A DNA stretch of 64,000 nt from Pseudonocardia sp. SCN 73-27 (GCA_001725415.1 MEGH01000010.1:1-64000), one strand, 5' to 3'. Positions 36,544 through 45,257 are shown, numbered from the stretch's first letter. Numbers and translations are program-made. The notes: a model not told the origin generated them from the sequence alone.

Positions 36544-37802
36544 CGCGCGCCCCCCGGGGTGAAGGCCACCGGCAGGTGCTTGACGCCGTTGATGAACATC
36601 GAGCGCAGCCGGTGCGGGGGCGCCGTCGCGTGGATGTCGGGCACCCGCGTCAGCAGCTCCCGGAACATCACCGACATCTCGCGACGGGCCAGGTGCGCAC
36701 CGAGGCAGAAGTGCGGGCCGGGACCGCCGAACCCCACGTGGTGGTTCGGCGACCGGAGAACGTCGAACCGGTCGGGGTCGGGGAAGTACGCCGGATCGCG
36801 GTTCGCGGCCCAGTAGAACAGCGCGAGCTTGTCGCCCTCGCGCAGCGGCGTCCCGCCCAGCTCCGTGTCCTGGGTGCAGGTGCGCCGCATGAAGATCACC
36901 GGCGACGCGACGCGCACGATCTCGTCGACCGCGGTCGGGGTGACGCCGTCGATGTCGGCCAGCCAGATCGCCCGCTGGTCGGGGTGCTCGGTGAGCAGCT
37001 GCAGTCCCCACGAGATGGCGTTGCGGGTGGTCTCGTTGCCGGCGACGACGAGCAGGATGAAGAAGCTCGCGAGCTCGTCGGGGGTGAGCCGCTCGCCGTC
37101 GATCTCGGCGTTGACCAGCGCGGACGTGACGTCATCGGTCGGGTTCTTCGCGCGTTCCTCGCCGAGCTCGCGCATCAGCTGGGCCAGCCCGCCCGCGGCG
37201 GTGAGGATCGCGGTGACGGTGTCGGTGCCCTCGGGCACGTACTCCGGGTCGCCCGCGCCGAGCACGACGTTGGAGGCGTCGAACACGAAGTCGTACTGGC
37301 TCGCGGGCACGCCCATCAGGTCGCACACGATCTTCATCGGCAGCCGGGCCGCGATCTCGGTGACGGCGTCGCACTCCCCGCGGTCGATGACGTCGTCGAC
37401 GATCTTCGTGGCGGTCGTGGCGACCTCGTCGGTGAGCTGGGCGAGCCGGCGCGGGGTGAAGCCGCGGGACACGATGCGGCGCATCCGGGCGTGCCGCGGG
37501 TCGTCCATCCCGATCATCGAGCCGAAGAACTCGACGAACTCCGGTGGGATGTCGGGGATCGACGTCGAGCCCTTGCCGGAGCAGAAGACGTGCGGGTGCC
37601 GGCTGGCCTCGTGAACGTCGTCGAGGCGGGTGACGGCGTAGAAGCCGCCGTCGGGGTCGCGCCATGGCGACTCCGGTTCCGGGTGGTAGGAGATGGGGTC
37701 GCGTTCGCGCAGGGCCGCGAAGCCCGCGGCCCGCTCGGCGATCGGCGCGGCCCAGAACCCGTCGAGGTCCGACAGGTCGTACCCGGTGACATCCGGCGTC
37801 AT
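36540..37802 (-). CDS. cytochrome P450
   Basis: A 420-residue bacterial P450: I-helix oxygen-binding AGNETTRNAISWGL, the ExxR motif in DEIVRVASP-preceding helix region, and haem ligand Cys in FGGPGPHFCLGAHLARRE. Its I-helix and length are like the CYP124/125/142-type sterol or fatty-acid hydroxylases, though subfamily cannot be fixed by eye. It is coupled to an acyl-CoA ligase, which suggests hydroxylation or oxidation to a carboxylate followed by CoA activation. A 24-bp palindrome lies 17 nt upstream of its start. Confidence 0.9.
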   Translation of the reverse strand: MTPDVTGYDLSDLDGFWAAPIAERAAGFAALRERDPISYHPEPESPWRDPDGGFYAVTRLDDVHEASRHPHVFCSGKGSTSIPDIPPEFVEFFGSMIGMDDPRHARMRRIVSRGFTPRRLAQLTDEVATTATKIVDDVIDRGECDAVTEIAARLPMKIVCDLMGVPASQYDFVFDASNVVLGAGDPEYVPEGTDTVTAILTAAGGLAQLMRELGEERAKNPTDDVTSALVNAEIDGERLTPDELASFFILLVVAGNETTRNAISWGLQLLTEHPDQRAIWLADIDGVTPTAVDEIVRVASPVIFMRRTCTQDTELGGTPLREGDKLALFYWAANRDPAYFPDPDRFDVLRSPNHHVGFGGPGPHFCLGAHLARREMSVMFRELLTRVPDIHATAPPHRLRSMFINGVKHLPVAFTPGGAR

Positions 37803-37819
37803 CGCCGTACCCCCCGTAC

Positions 37820-37843
37820 TGGTGTGAGCAGTCGCTCACACCA
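37820..37843. promoter_or_regulatory. 24-bp palindrome upstream of the P450 operon
   Basis: Ten-base arms TGGTGTGAGC and GCTCACACCA with a 4-nt centre. Read toward the P450 gene, its upstream edge belongs to ACTATGGTGTGA, a 12-mer also present in the VOC promoter at 20.3 kb. A TetR-type operator overlapping a -10 region is likely. Confidence 0.65.
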
Positions 37844-37872
37844 TAGTTACCCGCGGGTACGCGCGGGAGGTC

Positions 37873-40869
37873 TCACGACCCGGTCGTGTCGAGCAGCCCC
37901 CGCGACCAGGCCAGCGACACCGCCTCGGTGCGGCTCGCGGCGCCCAGCTTGGCCATCACCCGCGACAGGTGGACGCTGACGGTCTTCTCGCTGATGAACA
38001 ACTCGGCGCCGACCTGCTTGTTGGTGCGCCCGCCCGCGACCAGCTCCAGGACGGCGTGCTCGCGCGGGGTGAGGACGTGGGGCACCGGCTCCCGGCCGCC
38101 CTCGAGGGCGACCCCGCCGCGGTCGGCCAGCTCGCGCACCGCCGCGGCGAGCGGCCCGGCGCCCAGCTCGGTGGCGGTGGCGAGGGCGCAGCGCAGCTCG
38201 TCGGCGGCCTCGGCGCGGACGTCGGCGGTCGCGTCGACCGCCAGCAGCGCCTCGGCCCGTCGACGACGCGCCAGCGCCTGCCGGTACCCGTCGCCGTAAC
38301 CGAACGCCACCACGACCTCGGCCCACCGCTCCGGGGCATCGGCGTCGCCACGGGCGCGGGCCAGCTCCGCCTTGATCCGTGCCAGCCACGCCAGGCCCTC
38401 GACGCCCAGGTGTGCGCCCCGCGGCGTGCCCTTCTCGGCCGCCTCGCGGCCGGCGGCGGCGAGCTCCTCGGCGCCCTTCACCGCATCGGCACGGGCGAGC
38501 GCGCCCGTGGCCGCGAGATCGGCGTACGCGGCGACCCCGATGGCGCACAACATGATCGCGGCCAGATGGTGCGGGTCCCACGCCAGCAGCCCCTCGCGCG
38601 CCGCCGCGATGCGCTCCAGCGCCTGCTGCGGCTCCCCGCGCCACAGTGCCGACTCCGCGCCCGCCTGCCCGATCAGCAGGAGCACCTGGTCGTCGGTGGG
38701 ACGGCCCGCGAGCAGGTCGGCGATCCGGCGTTCCGCCGCGTCGAACCGGCCCCGGCCCACCGCGGTGAGCAGCGCCGCCGCGGCCACCCGCGTGGCCACC
38801 GTCTGCGACACCGCGGCCGCACCCATCCGGGCGGAGCGTTCCGCGTCGTCCCAGTCACCCCGCATGTGCGCGGCCAGCACGTGCGCCACCCGCAGCTCGA
38901 GCCCGTAGCCGCTCCACGTCGTCCCGGTGGCGGCGGCCCGCTCCTCGCCCGCGGCGAACTCGGCGACCGCCTCGCCGAGGCGGCCCGCGTCGAGCAACGA
39001 GATGCCGGTGTTGAAGAACGTCCGCAGCTCGACGCCGAGGTTCCCCGACGTCCGTGCCAGCTCCTTGGCCTCGGCGAGCCGGCTGCGTGCGGCCACGTCG
39101 CGGCCCAGCGCCTCCTCGCACACCGACAGCGTCACGAGTGCGTCGGCCTGCGCGGCGACCGCGTCGTCGGGACTCTCCAGGCCACGGTCGACGACCTCAC
39201 GGGCCACCTGCAGCGCCGCGTACGCCCTGCTCCCGGCCTCGGCGATGTCGTCGAGCCGCACCGCCGACCGGGCCGCGACGGCGTGTGCCCACGCCAGGTC
39301 GCCCGACAGCGGCGCATCGGCGTACACGGCCAGCGCCTCGGCCACGACCCGGCGCGGCTCCTCACCCTCACCCATCTCCAGCAGCCGCAACGCGTACCGC
39401 ACCCGCAGGTCGGCCGACTGCAGCGGATCGGCCTCGCGGTCGGCCAGCTCCACGGCCCGCCCGGCCAGCGCCACCCCGCGGTCGGGGTCGCCGGTGGCCG
39501 CGGCGGCCCAGGCCGCCCACCGCGTGATCGTGATCTCGGTGACGCCCGTGACCGTCTCGGCGTCGGGGACCGCGGGCCACAGGCTCAGCGCGCGCTCGGC
39601 GTGCAGCAGCACCTCTGCCGGGCCGCCGCGGCGGTCGGCCTCGTCGGCCGCGCGCACCGAGGCCGACAACGCCAACGGCAGGTCGTGGGCCGCGAGTGCG
39701 TGATGGGCGAGCTCGGCGACGGCCCCGGATTCCTCGCGGTCGCCCGGGCCGTGGGGCGAGAGCAGCGCCGCGAACGCCGCGTGCAGCCGGCTGCGTTCCC
39801 CGGGCAGCAGGTCCTGGTAGACGGCCTCGTGCAGCAGGGCGTGCCGGAAGACGTAGGTGTCGGACGCGGTGACCGACCGGCCGCCCGGCTCCGGCACGAG
39901 GATGTGGTGGGCGACGGCGGAGCGCAGGGCCGTCTCCAGAGCGTCGACATCCATGTCGAGCACGGCGGCCAGCCGGTCGTGCCGGACCCGGCGCCCCGCC
40001 ACCGACGCCGCCCGCAGCACCCGCCGCGCATCAGGGGTGAGCCGGTCGAGCCGGGCCAGCAGCACCTCGGCCAGCCCGTCGGGCACCCCCTCGTCGGAGG
40101 CGGAGACGAGCTCCTCGGCGAAGAAGGCGTTGCCCTCGCTGCGCCGCGCGATCCGGGCGATCGACCGGTCGTCCAGCGCGCCGTCGGCGAGCTCCCGCAC
40201 GAGCGCCTCGGCGTCGGCCACCGCGAGCGCCCCGAGGTCGACACGGGCGACCGCGGGCAGCCGCACCAGCTCGGCGAGCAACGGGCGCAACGGGTGCCGA
40301 CGGTGCAGGTCGTCGCCGCGATAGCTGGCCAGCACCAGCAGCCGCTGCGTGCCCAGCCGGGACGCCAGGAACACCAGCAGGTCACGGCTCGACGTGTCGG
40401 CCCAGTGCACGTCCTCCAGCACCAGCAGCACCGGCTCGTCGGCCGAGCGCAGCTCCAGCACCGACAGCACCGCGTCGAACACCCGCAGCTGCCCCAGGTC
40501 GCGCTCGCCCGCGCTGATCTCCTCCCGCGGCCGCGACCCCGGCAGCAGCCGGTGCAGCGTCGGGTGCGCGTCGACCAGATCGGGCCGGTCGGCCGCAAGC
40601 CCGCGCAGCGCCTCGGTGAACGGCAGGTACGGCAGCGTGGCCTCGCCCGTGTCGAGGCAGCGCCCGGTGAGCACGGCGAACCCTTCCGCCTGCGCCCGCG
40701 CCACGGTCTCGGCGATCAGCCGCGTCTTCCCGACGCCGGCCTCGCCCGCCAGCAGGACGGCACCGGCCGACCCGGCGGCGGCCGCGTCGAGCGCGGCGGA
40801 CAGCGCGCGCAGCTCCTCGCGGCGGCCGACCAGCGGGATCCCGACGCCCAGCCGCGGCACGTCGCTCAT
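37873..40869 (-). CDS. LAL-type LuxR-family regulator (AAA/STAND ATPase plus LuxR HTH)
   Basis: A 998-residue regulator. Residues 10-290 are a STAND/AAA ATPase with Walker A GEAGVGKT (42-49) and Walker B LLVLEDVHWAD; a long helical-repeat middle follows; the last 70 residues are a LuxR HTH (LTPREHAVLELVAGGRTNKQ and VSVHLSRVMAKLG). Such regulators respond to small effectors and activate nearby catabolic or secondary-metabolism genes. ATG 40869 overlaps the stop of a small gene. It is convergent with nothing and is on the same strand as the P450 operon, 70 nt upstream of its palindrome. Confidence 0.92.
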   Translation of the reverse strand: MSDVPRLGVGIPLVGRREELRALSAALDAAAAGSAGAVLLAGEAGVGKTRLIAETVARAQAEGFAVLTGRCLDTGEATLPYLPFTEALRGLAADRPDLVDAHPTLHRLLPGSRPREEISAGERDLGQLRVFDAVLSVLELRSADEPVLLVLEDVHWADTSSRDLLVFLASRLGTQRLLVLASYRGDDLHRRHPLRPLLAELVRLPAVARVDLGALAVADAEALVRELADGALDDRSIARIARRSEGNAFFAEELVSASDEGVPDGLAEVLLARLDRLTPDARRVLRAASVAGRRVRHDRLAAVLDMDVDALETALRSAVAHHILVPEPGGRSVTASDTYVFRHALLHEAVYQDLLPGERSRLHAAFAALLSPHGPGDREESGAVAELAHHALAAHDLPLALSASVRAADEADRRGGPAEVLLHAERALSLWPAVPDAETVTGVTEITITRWAAWAAAATGDPDRGVALAGRAVELADREADPLQSADLRVRYALRLLEMGEGEEPRRVVAEALAVYADAPLSGDLAWAHAVAARSAVRLDDIAEAGSRAYAALQVAREVVDRGLESPDDAVAAQADALVTLSVCEEALGRDVAARSRLAEAKELARTSGNLGVELRTFFNTGISLLDAGRLGEAVAEFAAGEERAAATGTTWSGYGLELRVAHVLAAHMRGDWDDAERSARMGAAAVSQTVATRVAAAALLTAVGRGRFDAAERRIADLLAGRPTDDQVLLLIGQAGAESALWRGEPQQALERIAAAREGLLAWDPHHLAAIMLCAIGVAAYADLAATGALARADAVKGAEELAAAGREAAEKGTPRGAHLGVEGLAWLARIKAELARARGDADAPERWAEVVVAFGYGDGYRQALARRRRAEALLAVDATADVRAEAADELRCALATATELGAGPLAAAVRELADRGGVALEGGREPVPHVLTPREHAVLELVAGGRTNKQVGAELFISEKTVSVHLSRVMAKLGAASRTEAVSLAWSRGLLDTTGS

Positions 40870-41084
40870 GCTCGCACGGGACTCCGACGTTTCTCGCCCG
40901 AGTTCGCCACCGGCCGAGCCCCCGTGTCCGCGACGGGTGGAACGGGGTCGCGCACGGCCGCCTCCCTGCGGCGTCTGCGGCGCGCGGCCCGCGCCAGGCG
41001 GGCCAGCCGGAACTCCTCGGCGTCGGCGAGGAGCCGGTCGCGGTGGACGAACATCTCGGCGTCGAACTGATGGCTGACGAACAT
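40866..41084 (-). CDS. small basic protein coupled to the LAL regulator
   Basis: A 72-residue protein (MFVSHQFDAEMFVHRDRLLA then DAEEFRLARLARAARRRRRR). Its N-terminus is conserved in small actinobacterial proteins of unknown role. Its TGA overlaps the LAL start as ATGA, so it may set translation of the regulator. ATG 41084 is preferred over 41120 because the extra residues look unlike protein. Confidence 0.6.
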   Translation of the reverse strand: MFVSHQFDAEMFVHRDRLLADAEEFRLARLARAARRRRRREAAVRDPVPPVADTGARPVANSGEKRRSPVRA

Positions 41085-41174
41085 GACTCCACGGTCGTGC
41101 TGAGGCCCCCGGCCCGGCATCGGACATTCACGCCGTCCCGGTCCCCGTGGCCCCTCGGGGTCGGGGTAAGGGCC

Positions 41175-41345
41175 TTACGCCGGAGGCGGGAGCAGCCCGC
41201 GGCGGTAGGCGGCGACGAGGCGGCGCGGCACGAGATGCCGCTTCCCCTCCAGGACGACGGGCACCAGGTCGGGCGCGTTCGCCTTCCACTGCGCGCGGCG
41301 GCTGCGGGTGTTGGCGCGCGACATCCGTCGCTTGGGGACGGCCAT
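41175..41345 (-). CDS. rpmF: 50S ribosomal protein bL32, cysteine-free form
   Basis: A 56-residue bL32: [20 protein letters not shown] at the start is diagnostic. No cysteine is present, so it cannot bind zinc. It follows the CobW-like gene with a TGATG overlap and is thus in the unit read leftward from the Zur-box-like site. It would substitute for a zinc-binding paralogue under zinc limitation. Confidence 0.9.
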   Translation of the reverse strand: MAVPKRRMSRANTRSRRAQWKANAPDLVPVVLEGKRHLVPRRLVAAYRRGLLPPPA

Positions 41346-42643
41346 CAGTCGTGTCCTCCTCGGTCGTGCCGGTGTTCGGCCGGGGTGCGGGTGGGGCCGT
41401 CGGTGGGTTCGCAGGGGTCGGCGTGCCACCATCCGAAGGGATCGGACAGCTCCGCCCAGGCGGCGGGGCCGGCGGCCACCTCGTCGTCGGTGAGCAGGGC
41501 GGCGTGCAGGGCGGCGTCGATCGTCTCGGGACGCGTGCCGTCGGACAGCACGACGACGTCCTGGCAGCGGTCGCCGAACCGGTCGTCCCAGCCGGCGGCG
41601 GCGAGCGCGACACGCTGCGGGTCGGCGGCCTCCCACACGTCGGGGCCGGTGCCGGCGAGCCAGGTGCCGGCGTGCCCGATCTGCAGGCCACCGCCCGCCG
41701 ACTCCAGCCACAGCACGTCGGCGGGCCGGGTCGCGAGCCACACCCGCCCGCGGGTGCGGACGACGCCGTCGAGCAGCACGTCGATGGCCTGGTGCAGGCG
41801 CTCGGGATGGAACGGGCGGCGGGCGGAGAAGACGTGCAGCGCGAGGCCGCAGTCCTCGTCGAGCGGGGGCGTGCCGCGCAGCAGGGGTGCGTGGACGTCC
41901 TCGACGCGGCCGCGACGGGCGTCGGTGGGCAGGTGGCGCAGGCCGAGCAGCTCGGGGTCGGTGGTGACGGCGGCGAGCGTGGCCCGGCGCGCGGCCGGGG
42001 TGAGCCGGGCGAGCGCTGCATGGGTGCGGGCGAGCGTCCAGCCCGAGGCGGTGCCACCGAGGACGAGCAGGTCGGCGAACTCCGCCTGACCGGTGACGAC
42101 CTGGGCGACGGTGCGTTCGTCGTCGGGCAGCCGGGCGACGTCGCGGTCGTCGAGCTCGGCGTCGCCGGTCGCGTCGTCGAGCCAGCTCGCGGAGTCGACG
42201 GCGGTGACCACTCCGCGCAGGTCGAGGACGTCGGTGACGACGGTGCGACCGCCGCCGGGGGCGTCGGTGAGGACGTGGGCGAGGGCCCAGCAGACCTGCT
42301 CGGGTTCGAGGACGGGGTCGAGGTGCAGCACGACACGGGTCGCGGTGCGGGCCTGGCGCAGCAGCTCGGGGAGCAGGTCCTCGCGCAGCGTGCAGGAGAC
42401 GCAGCCGTGGGCGAGCCGGACGTCGGTGGTGGTGTCGGTCCGGGTCGCCGGCGTGTCGGCGGTGCCGATCGTGGTGGTGCGGACGCGGCGGCGGACGAGG
42501 CCGTCGGCGACGTCGCGCAGGTCGTGGCCGACGACGACGGTGCCGGGCGCGGCGAGCAGCAGCCGGGCGACGCGTTCGGTGATCTCGCGGGGGAGTCCGG
42601 CGAGCACGAGCAGCTCGGTCGGCGGGGGCGGGTCGGGTGGCAC
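41345..42643 (-). CDS. CobW/COG0523-like protein lacking a canonical P-loop
   Basis: A 432-residue protein with the CobW-type Cys motif GCVSC (C81, C84), the long central domain and the C-terminal CobW_C region ([20 protein letters not shown] ... [20 protein letters not shown]). The usual GxxGxGKT at residues 12-22 is replaced by [15 protein letters not shown], so GTP binding is doubtful. Related proteins in zinc-regulated ribosomal loci are metallochaperones or, in mycobacteria, ribosome-hibernation partners. GTG 42643 has AGGAGGA 5 nt upstream. It diverges from rpmG across the Zur box. Confidence 0.82.
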   Translation of the reverse strand: MPPDPPPPTELLVLAGLPREITERVARLLLAAPGTVVVGHDLRDVADGLVRRRVRTTTIGTADTPATRTDTTTDVRLAHGCVSCTLREDLLPELLRQARTATRVVLHLDPVLEPEQVCWALAHVLTDAPGGGRTVVTDVLDLRGVVTAVDSASWLDDATGDAELDDRDVARLPDDERTVAQVVTGQAEFADLLVLGGTASGWTLARTHAALARLTPAARRATLAAVTTDPELLGLRHLPTDARRGRVEDVHAPLLRGTPPLDEDCGLALHVFSARRPFHPERLHQAIDVLLDGVVRTRGRVWLATRPADVLWLESAGGGLQIGHAGTWLAGTGPDVWEAADPQRVALAAAGWDDRFGDRCQDVVVLSDGTRPETIDAALHAALLTDDEVAAGPAAWAELSDPFGWWHADPCEPTDGPTRTPAEHRHDRGGHD

Positions 42644-42681
42644 GGCGTTCCTCCTCGTGGTGACGTCCGGTGTACTGTAGA

Positions 42682-42699
42682 TGAAAATGATTCTCGTTA
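42682..42699. promoter_or_regulatory. Zur-box-like operator
   Basis: TGAAAATGATTCTCGTTA is AT-rich and matches the actinobacterial Zur-box pattern (TGAAAATGATTTTCA) with a degenerate right half. It lies between the divergent CobW-like and rpmG genes and could shut both off in zinc-replete cells. Confidence 0.8.
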
Positions 42700-42711
42700 T
42701 TAGGAGGGTGC

Positions 42712-42876
42712 ATGGCGAGGACAGAACTGCGGCCGATCGTGCGGCTGCGATCCACCGCCGGCACGGGCACGACGTACGTGACCCGCAAGAACCGGCGCAA
42801 CGACCCCGACCGCATGGTGCTGCGCAAGTACGACCCGAAGGTCCGCGCGCACGTCGAGTTCCGCGAGGAGCGCTGA
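42712..42876 (+). CDS. rpmG: 50S ribosomal protein bL33, zinc-free (C-) form
   Basis: A 54-residue bL33 ([20 protein letters not shown], then [20 protein letters not shown]). None of the four zinc cysteines is present, unlike the bL33 at 43845. AGGAGGG ends 3 nt before the ATG. It opens the rightward unit rpmG-rpmB-rpsN under the Zur box. Confidence 0.92.
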   Translation: MARTELRPIVRLRSTAGTGTTYVTRKNRRNDPDRMVLRKYDPKVRAHVEFREER

Positions 42877-42918
42877 TGCCCGCCCCCGCCCGCCGCCCGC
42901 GCCCACGGGGGTGAGGAC

Positions 42919-43155
42919 GTGTCCCGTCGCTGCGACCTGACCGGGCGCGAACCCGGCTTCGGCCGCTCGGTCTCGCACTCCCACGTCCGCACGAGCCGCC
43001 GCTTCGACCCCAACGTCCAGCGCAGGCGGTACTGGCTGGCCCCGGAGGGCCGGCACGTGCGGCTGCGCCTGTCCGCCGACGCCATCCGCACCGTCGACCG
43101 CATCGGCATCGAGGCGGCCGTCGCCCGCATCCGCGCCCGGGGAGGGAAGGTCTGA
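42919..43155 (+). CDS. rpmB: 50S ribosomal protein bL28, zinc-free form
   Basis: A 78-residue bL28: [20 protein letters not shown], then [20 protein letters not shown]. Only one Cys remains where zinc forms have CxxC, so it is a C- paralogue. GTG start 42919; its stop overlaps the rpsN ATG (TGATG). Confidence 0.92.
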   Translation: MSRRCDLTGREPGFGRSVSHSHVRTSRRFDPNVQRRRYWLAPEGRHVRLRLSADAIRTVDRIGIEAAVARIRARGGKV

Positions 43156-43460
43156 TGGCGAGCACCGCCAAGATCGCCGCCAACGAACGACGCAAGCGGA
43201 TCGTCGCCCGCCACGCCGAGCGCCGCGCCGAGCTCACGCGGATCCTCGTCGCCCCCGGCTCCACGCCGGATCAGCGCGACGCCGCCCGTCGCGAGCTCTC
43301 CCGCCAGCCCCGCGACGCGAGCGCCACCCGTGTCCGCAACCGCGACGCCGTCGACGGACGCCCCCGCGGGCACCTCCGCGCGTTCGGTGTCTCCCGCGTC
43401 CGGCTGCGAGAGTTGGCCCACAACGGGTACCTGCCCGGCGTGCGCAAGTCGTCCTGGTGA
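43155..43460 (+). CDS. rpsN: 30S ribosomal protein uS14, long zinc-free form
   Basis: A 101-residue uS14 of the long type ([20 protein letters not shown], ending [20 protein letters not shown]). The short actinobacterial uS14 has four zinc cysteines; this one has none. It ends the unit and is followed by an inverted repeat. bS18 and bL31 paralogues are not present here. Confidence 0.93.
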   Translation: MASTAKIAANERRKRIVARHAERRAELTRILVAPGSTPDQRDAARRELSRQPRDASATRVRNRDAVDGRPRGHLRAFGVSRVRLRELAHNGYLPGVRKSSW

Positions 43461-43465
43461 CGGGT

Positions 43466-43504
43466 ACGCGTCCCGGGCGTCGCGCGACCCCGTCCGGGAC
43501 GCGT
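43466..43504 (+). terminator. hairpin terminator after rpsN
   Basis: Arms ACGCGTCCCGG (43466-43476) and CCGGGACGCGT (43494-43504), 11 bp perfect, with a 17-nt loop, directly after the rpsN stop. Confidence 0.6.
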
Positions 43505-43616
43505 TCCCGCAGGTCGGACGATGCGGACACCCCGCGTGCGACGCGTGCCGACGGGGGTGTGTAGAGTTCTCCGGGTCAGCCGGGGACGCAGTACCCACCA
43601 CCCGGAAGACCGTGCC

Positions 43617-43689
43617 GCCCCTTTAGCTCAGTCGGCAGAGCGTCTCCATGGTAAGGAGAAGGTCTACGGTTCGATTCCGTAAAGGGGCT
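43617..43689 (+). tRNA. tRNA-Thr (GGT)
   Basis: A 73-nt cloverleaf: acceptor GCCCCTT/AAGGGGC, D-arm TAGCTCAGTCGGCAGAGC, anticodon stem TCTCC/GGAGA with anticodon GGT at 43650-43652, and T-arm with TTCGATT. CCA is not encoded. Confidence 0.95.
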
Positions 43690-43727
43690 CGAGCAGAACC
43701 CGGTGCCGCGTAGCATCGGTCCTGCGC

Positions 43728-43803
43728 AGCGGTGTAGCTCAGTCGGTAGAGCAAGCGGCTCATAATCGCTGTGTCGCCGGTTCAAGTCCGGCCACCGCTA
43801 CCA
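43728..43803 (+). tRNA. tRNA-Met (CAT), elongator
   Basis: A 76-nt cloverleaf including encoded CCA: acceptor AGCGGTG/CACCGCT, anticodon CAT at 43761-43763, T-arm GCCGG TTCAAGT CCGGC. The paired first base (A1-T72) argues for the elongator rather than the initiator tRNA. Confidence 0.95.
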
Positions 43804-43844
43804 CACCGTCGATCACAGAGAAGCGCAAGCAGGAGGCACCCGCG

Positions 43845-44012
43845 ATGGGTAAGGCCACGGACGTTCGGCCGAAGATCACGCTGGCGTGCGAGCAGTGCAA
43901 GCACCGGAACTACATCACGAAGAAGAACCGTCGGAACGATCCCGACCGTCTCGCGATGAACAAGTTCTGCCCGAACTGCGGCACGCACCGGGAGCACCGC
44001 GAGACCCGCTGA
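43845..44012 (+). CDS. rpmG: 50S ribosomal protein bL33, zinc-ribbon (C+) form
   Basis: A 55-residue bL33 with two CxxC pairs, C15-x-x-C18 (LACEQCKH) and C42-x-x-C45 (FCPNCG), as in the housekeeping form. AGGAGG lies upstream. It heads the rpmG-hadA-hadB group, the conserved suborder arrangement next to tRNA-Thr and tRNA-Met. A zinc-free paralogue is 1.1 kb upstream. Confidence 0.95.
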   Translation: MGKATDVRPKITLACEQCKHRNYITKKNRRNDPDRLAMNKFCPNCGTHREHRETR

Positions 44013-44014
44013 GC

Positions 44015-44458
44015 GTGCCCGACGAGAGCTGGGTCGGCCGGTCACTCGATCCGTCCGACCCGTACCAGGTCAGCCGCGTGAAGATCCGCGAGTTCGCCAC
44101 CGCCATCGGTGAGGACTCGCGGATTTGTCATGAGGTGGACGCGGCACGCGCCGCGGGTCACCCCGATGTCGTCGCGCCCCCGACCTTCGCCGCCACGATC
44201 ACCATGCCGCTGATCGAGGCCTTCCTGCGCGAGCCGGCCTTCGGCTGGGACTACTCCCGCATGGTCCACGGCGACCAGTCGATCACCCTGCACCGGCCGA
44301 TCCGTGCAGGTGACGAGCTGGTCACCGTCATCCACGTCGACGACCTCTCCACGCGCGCGGGCAGCCACATGCTCACGCTGCGCTGCGAGCTCACCGACGC
44401 CGACGGTGCCGACGTCGCCAGCACGAAGGCAATGCTCGTGACGCAGGCCGCCCCGTGA
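44015..44458 (+). CDS. hadA: FAS-II (3R)-hydroxyacyl-ACP dehydratase subunit HadA-like
   Basis: A 147-residue MaoC-like hotdog protein (SLDPSDPYQVSRVKIREFAT, then PTFAATITMPLIEAFL and HGDQSITLHRPIRAGDELVT). It lacks the hydratase-2 Asp/His and serves as the substrate-binding partner of HadB in fatty-acid elongation. GTG 44015 begins 2 nt after the rpmG stop. The placement rpmG-hadA-hadB matches mycobacteria and relatives; no hadC follows. Confidence 0.9.
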   Translation: MPDESWVGRSLDPSDPYQVSRVKIREFATAIGEDSRICHEVDAARAAGHPDVVAPPTFAATITMPLIEAFLREPAFGWDYSRMVHGDQSITLHRPIRAGDELVTVIHVDDLSTRAGSHMLTLRCELTDADGADVASTKAMLVTQAAP

Positions 44459-44895
44459 GCCCGGTGACCGACTTCTCCGCCGTCGCCGAGGGCGACGAAC
44501 TGCCGCCGCTCACGCTGCGGGTCACCCGGGCCGACCTGGTCCGCTACGCGGGCGCCTCCGGCGACTTCAACCCCATCCACTGGAACGATCGCACGGCCGA
44601 CGCCGTCGGCCTCCCCGGCGTCATCGCCCACGGGATGCTGACGATGGCGCTCGCCGGCCGGTTCGTCACCGGCTGGGTGGGCGACCCCGCGGCCGTCCGC
44701 TCCTACGGCGTCCGGTTCACCCGGCCCGTGGTCGTCCCCGACGACGACGAGGGCGCCACCCTCGAGCTCTCCGGCAAGGTCAAGGCCCTCACCGAGGCCG
44801 ACGGCGTCCGGATCGCGAGGATCGACATCGTCGCGAAGTTCGACGGCCGCACCGTGCTGGGCCGCGCCGCCGCCGAGATCGCCCTTCCGGGCTGA
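44455..44895 (+). CDS. hadB: FAS-II (3R)-hydroxyacyl-ACP dehydratase subunit HadB-like
   Basis: A 146-residue MaoC hotdog protein carrying the hydratase-2 motif with D37 and H42 (YAGASGDFNPIHWND). It forms the catalytic half of the heterodimer with HadA. GTG 44455 overlaps the hadA stop (GTGA), so both are made stoichiometrically. Confidence 0.92.
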   Translation: MSPVTDFSAVAEGDELPPLTLRVTRADLVRYAGASGDFNPIHWNDRTADAVGLPGVIAHGMLTMALAGRFVTGWVGDPAAVRSYGVRFTRPVVVPDDDEGATLELSGKVKALTEADGVRIARIDIVAKFDGRTVLGRAAAEIALPG

Positions 44896-45002
44896 CCACG
44901 GCCGGTCGGCTTGCCCCACCCGCCCGGTGGGTCGATGCTGCGCACGTCACACCGGATCTCCGTCGTGGGGCTCCGGCGCCATCGTCGCAGAGGAGCAGAA
45001 CG

Positions 45003-45212
45003 TTGAAGTTCGCCAAGCTCGTCGACAAGGCCTGGGAGGACAAGACGGCCGCGGAGATCCTCGCCGCGCCGCCGTCGGCACTGGAAGGCCTCACCCCGAA
45101 GCACGACGAGCAGCTCGCCGCCTTCGGCATCAAGACCATCCAGGACCTGGCCGACTGGAAGTACGCGAAGCGCGCCGCCGCACTGGCCGCGCTGGCCGGC
45201 ACGGACAAGTAG
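45003..45212 (+). CDS. small helix-hairpin-helix-like protein
   Basis: A 69-residue protein (MKFAKLVDKAWEDKTAAEIL, then LAAFGIKTIQDLADWKYAKR). TTG 45003 is the start because AGGAG lies 7 nt upstream and no ATG or GTG is available. The second half resembles the DNA-binding helix-hairpin-helix seen in small nucleoid or repair proteins, but the role is unknown. It ends at a strong hairpin. Confidence 0.7.
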   Translation: MKFAKLVDKAWEDKTAAEILAAPPSALEGLTPKHDEQLAAFGIKTIQDLADWKYAKRAAALAALAGTDK

Positions 45213-45227
45213 CTCCACGTACGACGA

Positions 45228-45257
45228 GGGGGCGGGCGCCGATCGGTGCCCGCCCCC
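45228..45257. terminator. bidirectional GC-rich hairpin terminator
   Basis: Arms GGGGGCGGGC (45228-45237) and GCCCGCCCCC (45248-45257) around a 10-nt CCGATCGG-containing loop, between convergent stop codons. Confidence 0.75.

Noticed and set aside
42876-42914. A 12-codon reading between rpmG and rpmB as a bL36-like gene
   Set aside because: It is only Pro/Arg/Ala-rich and has none of the bL36 residues.
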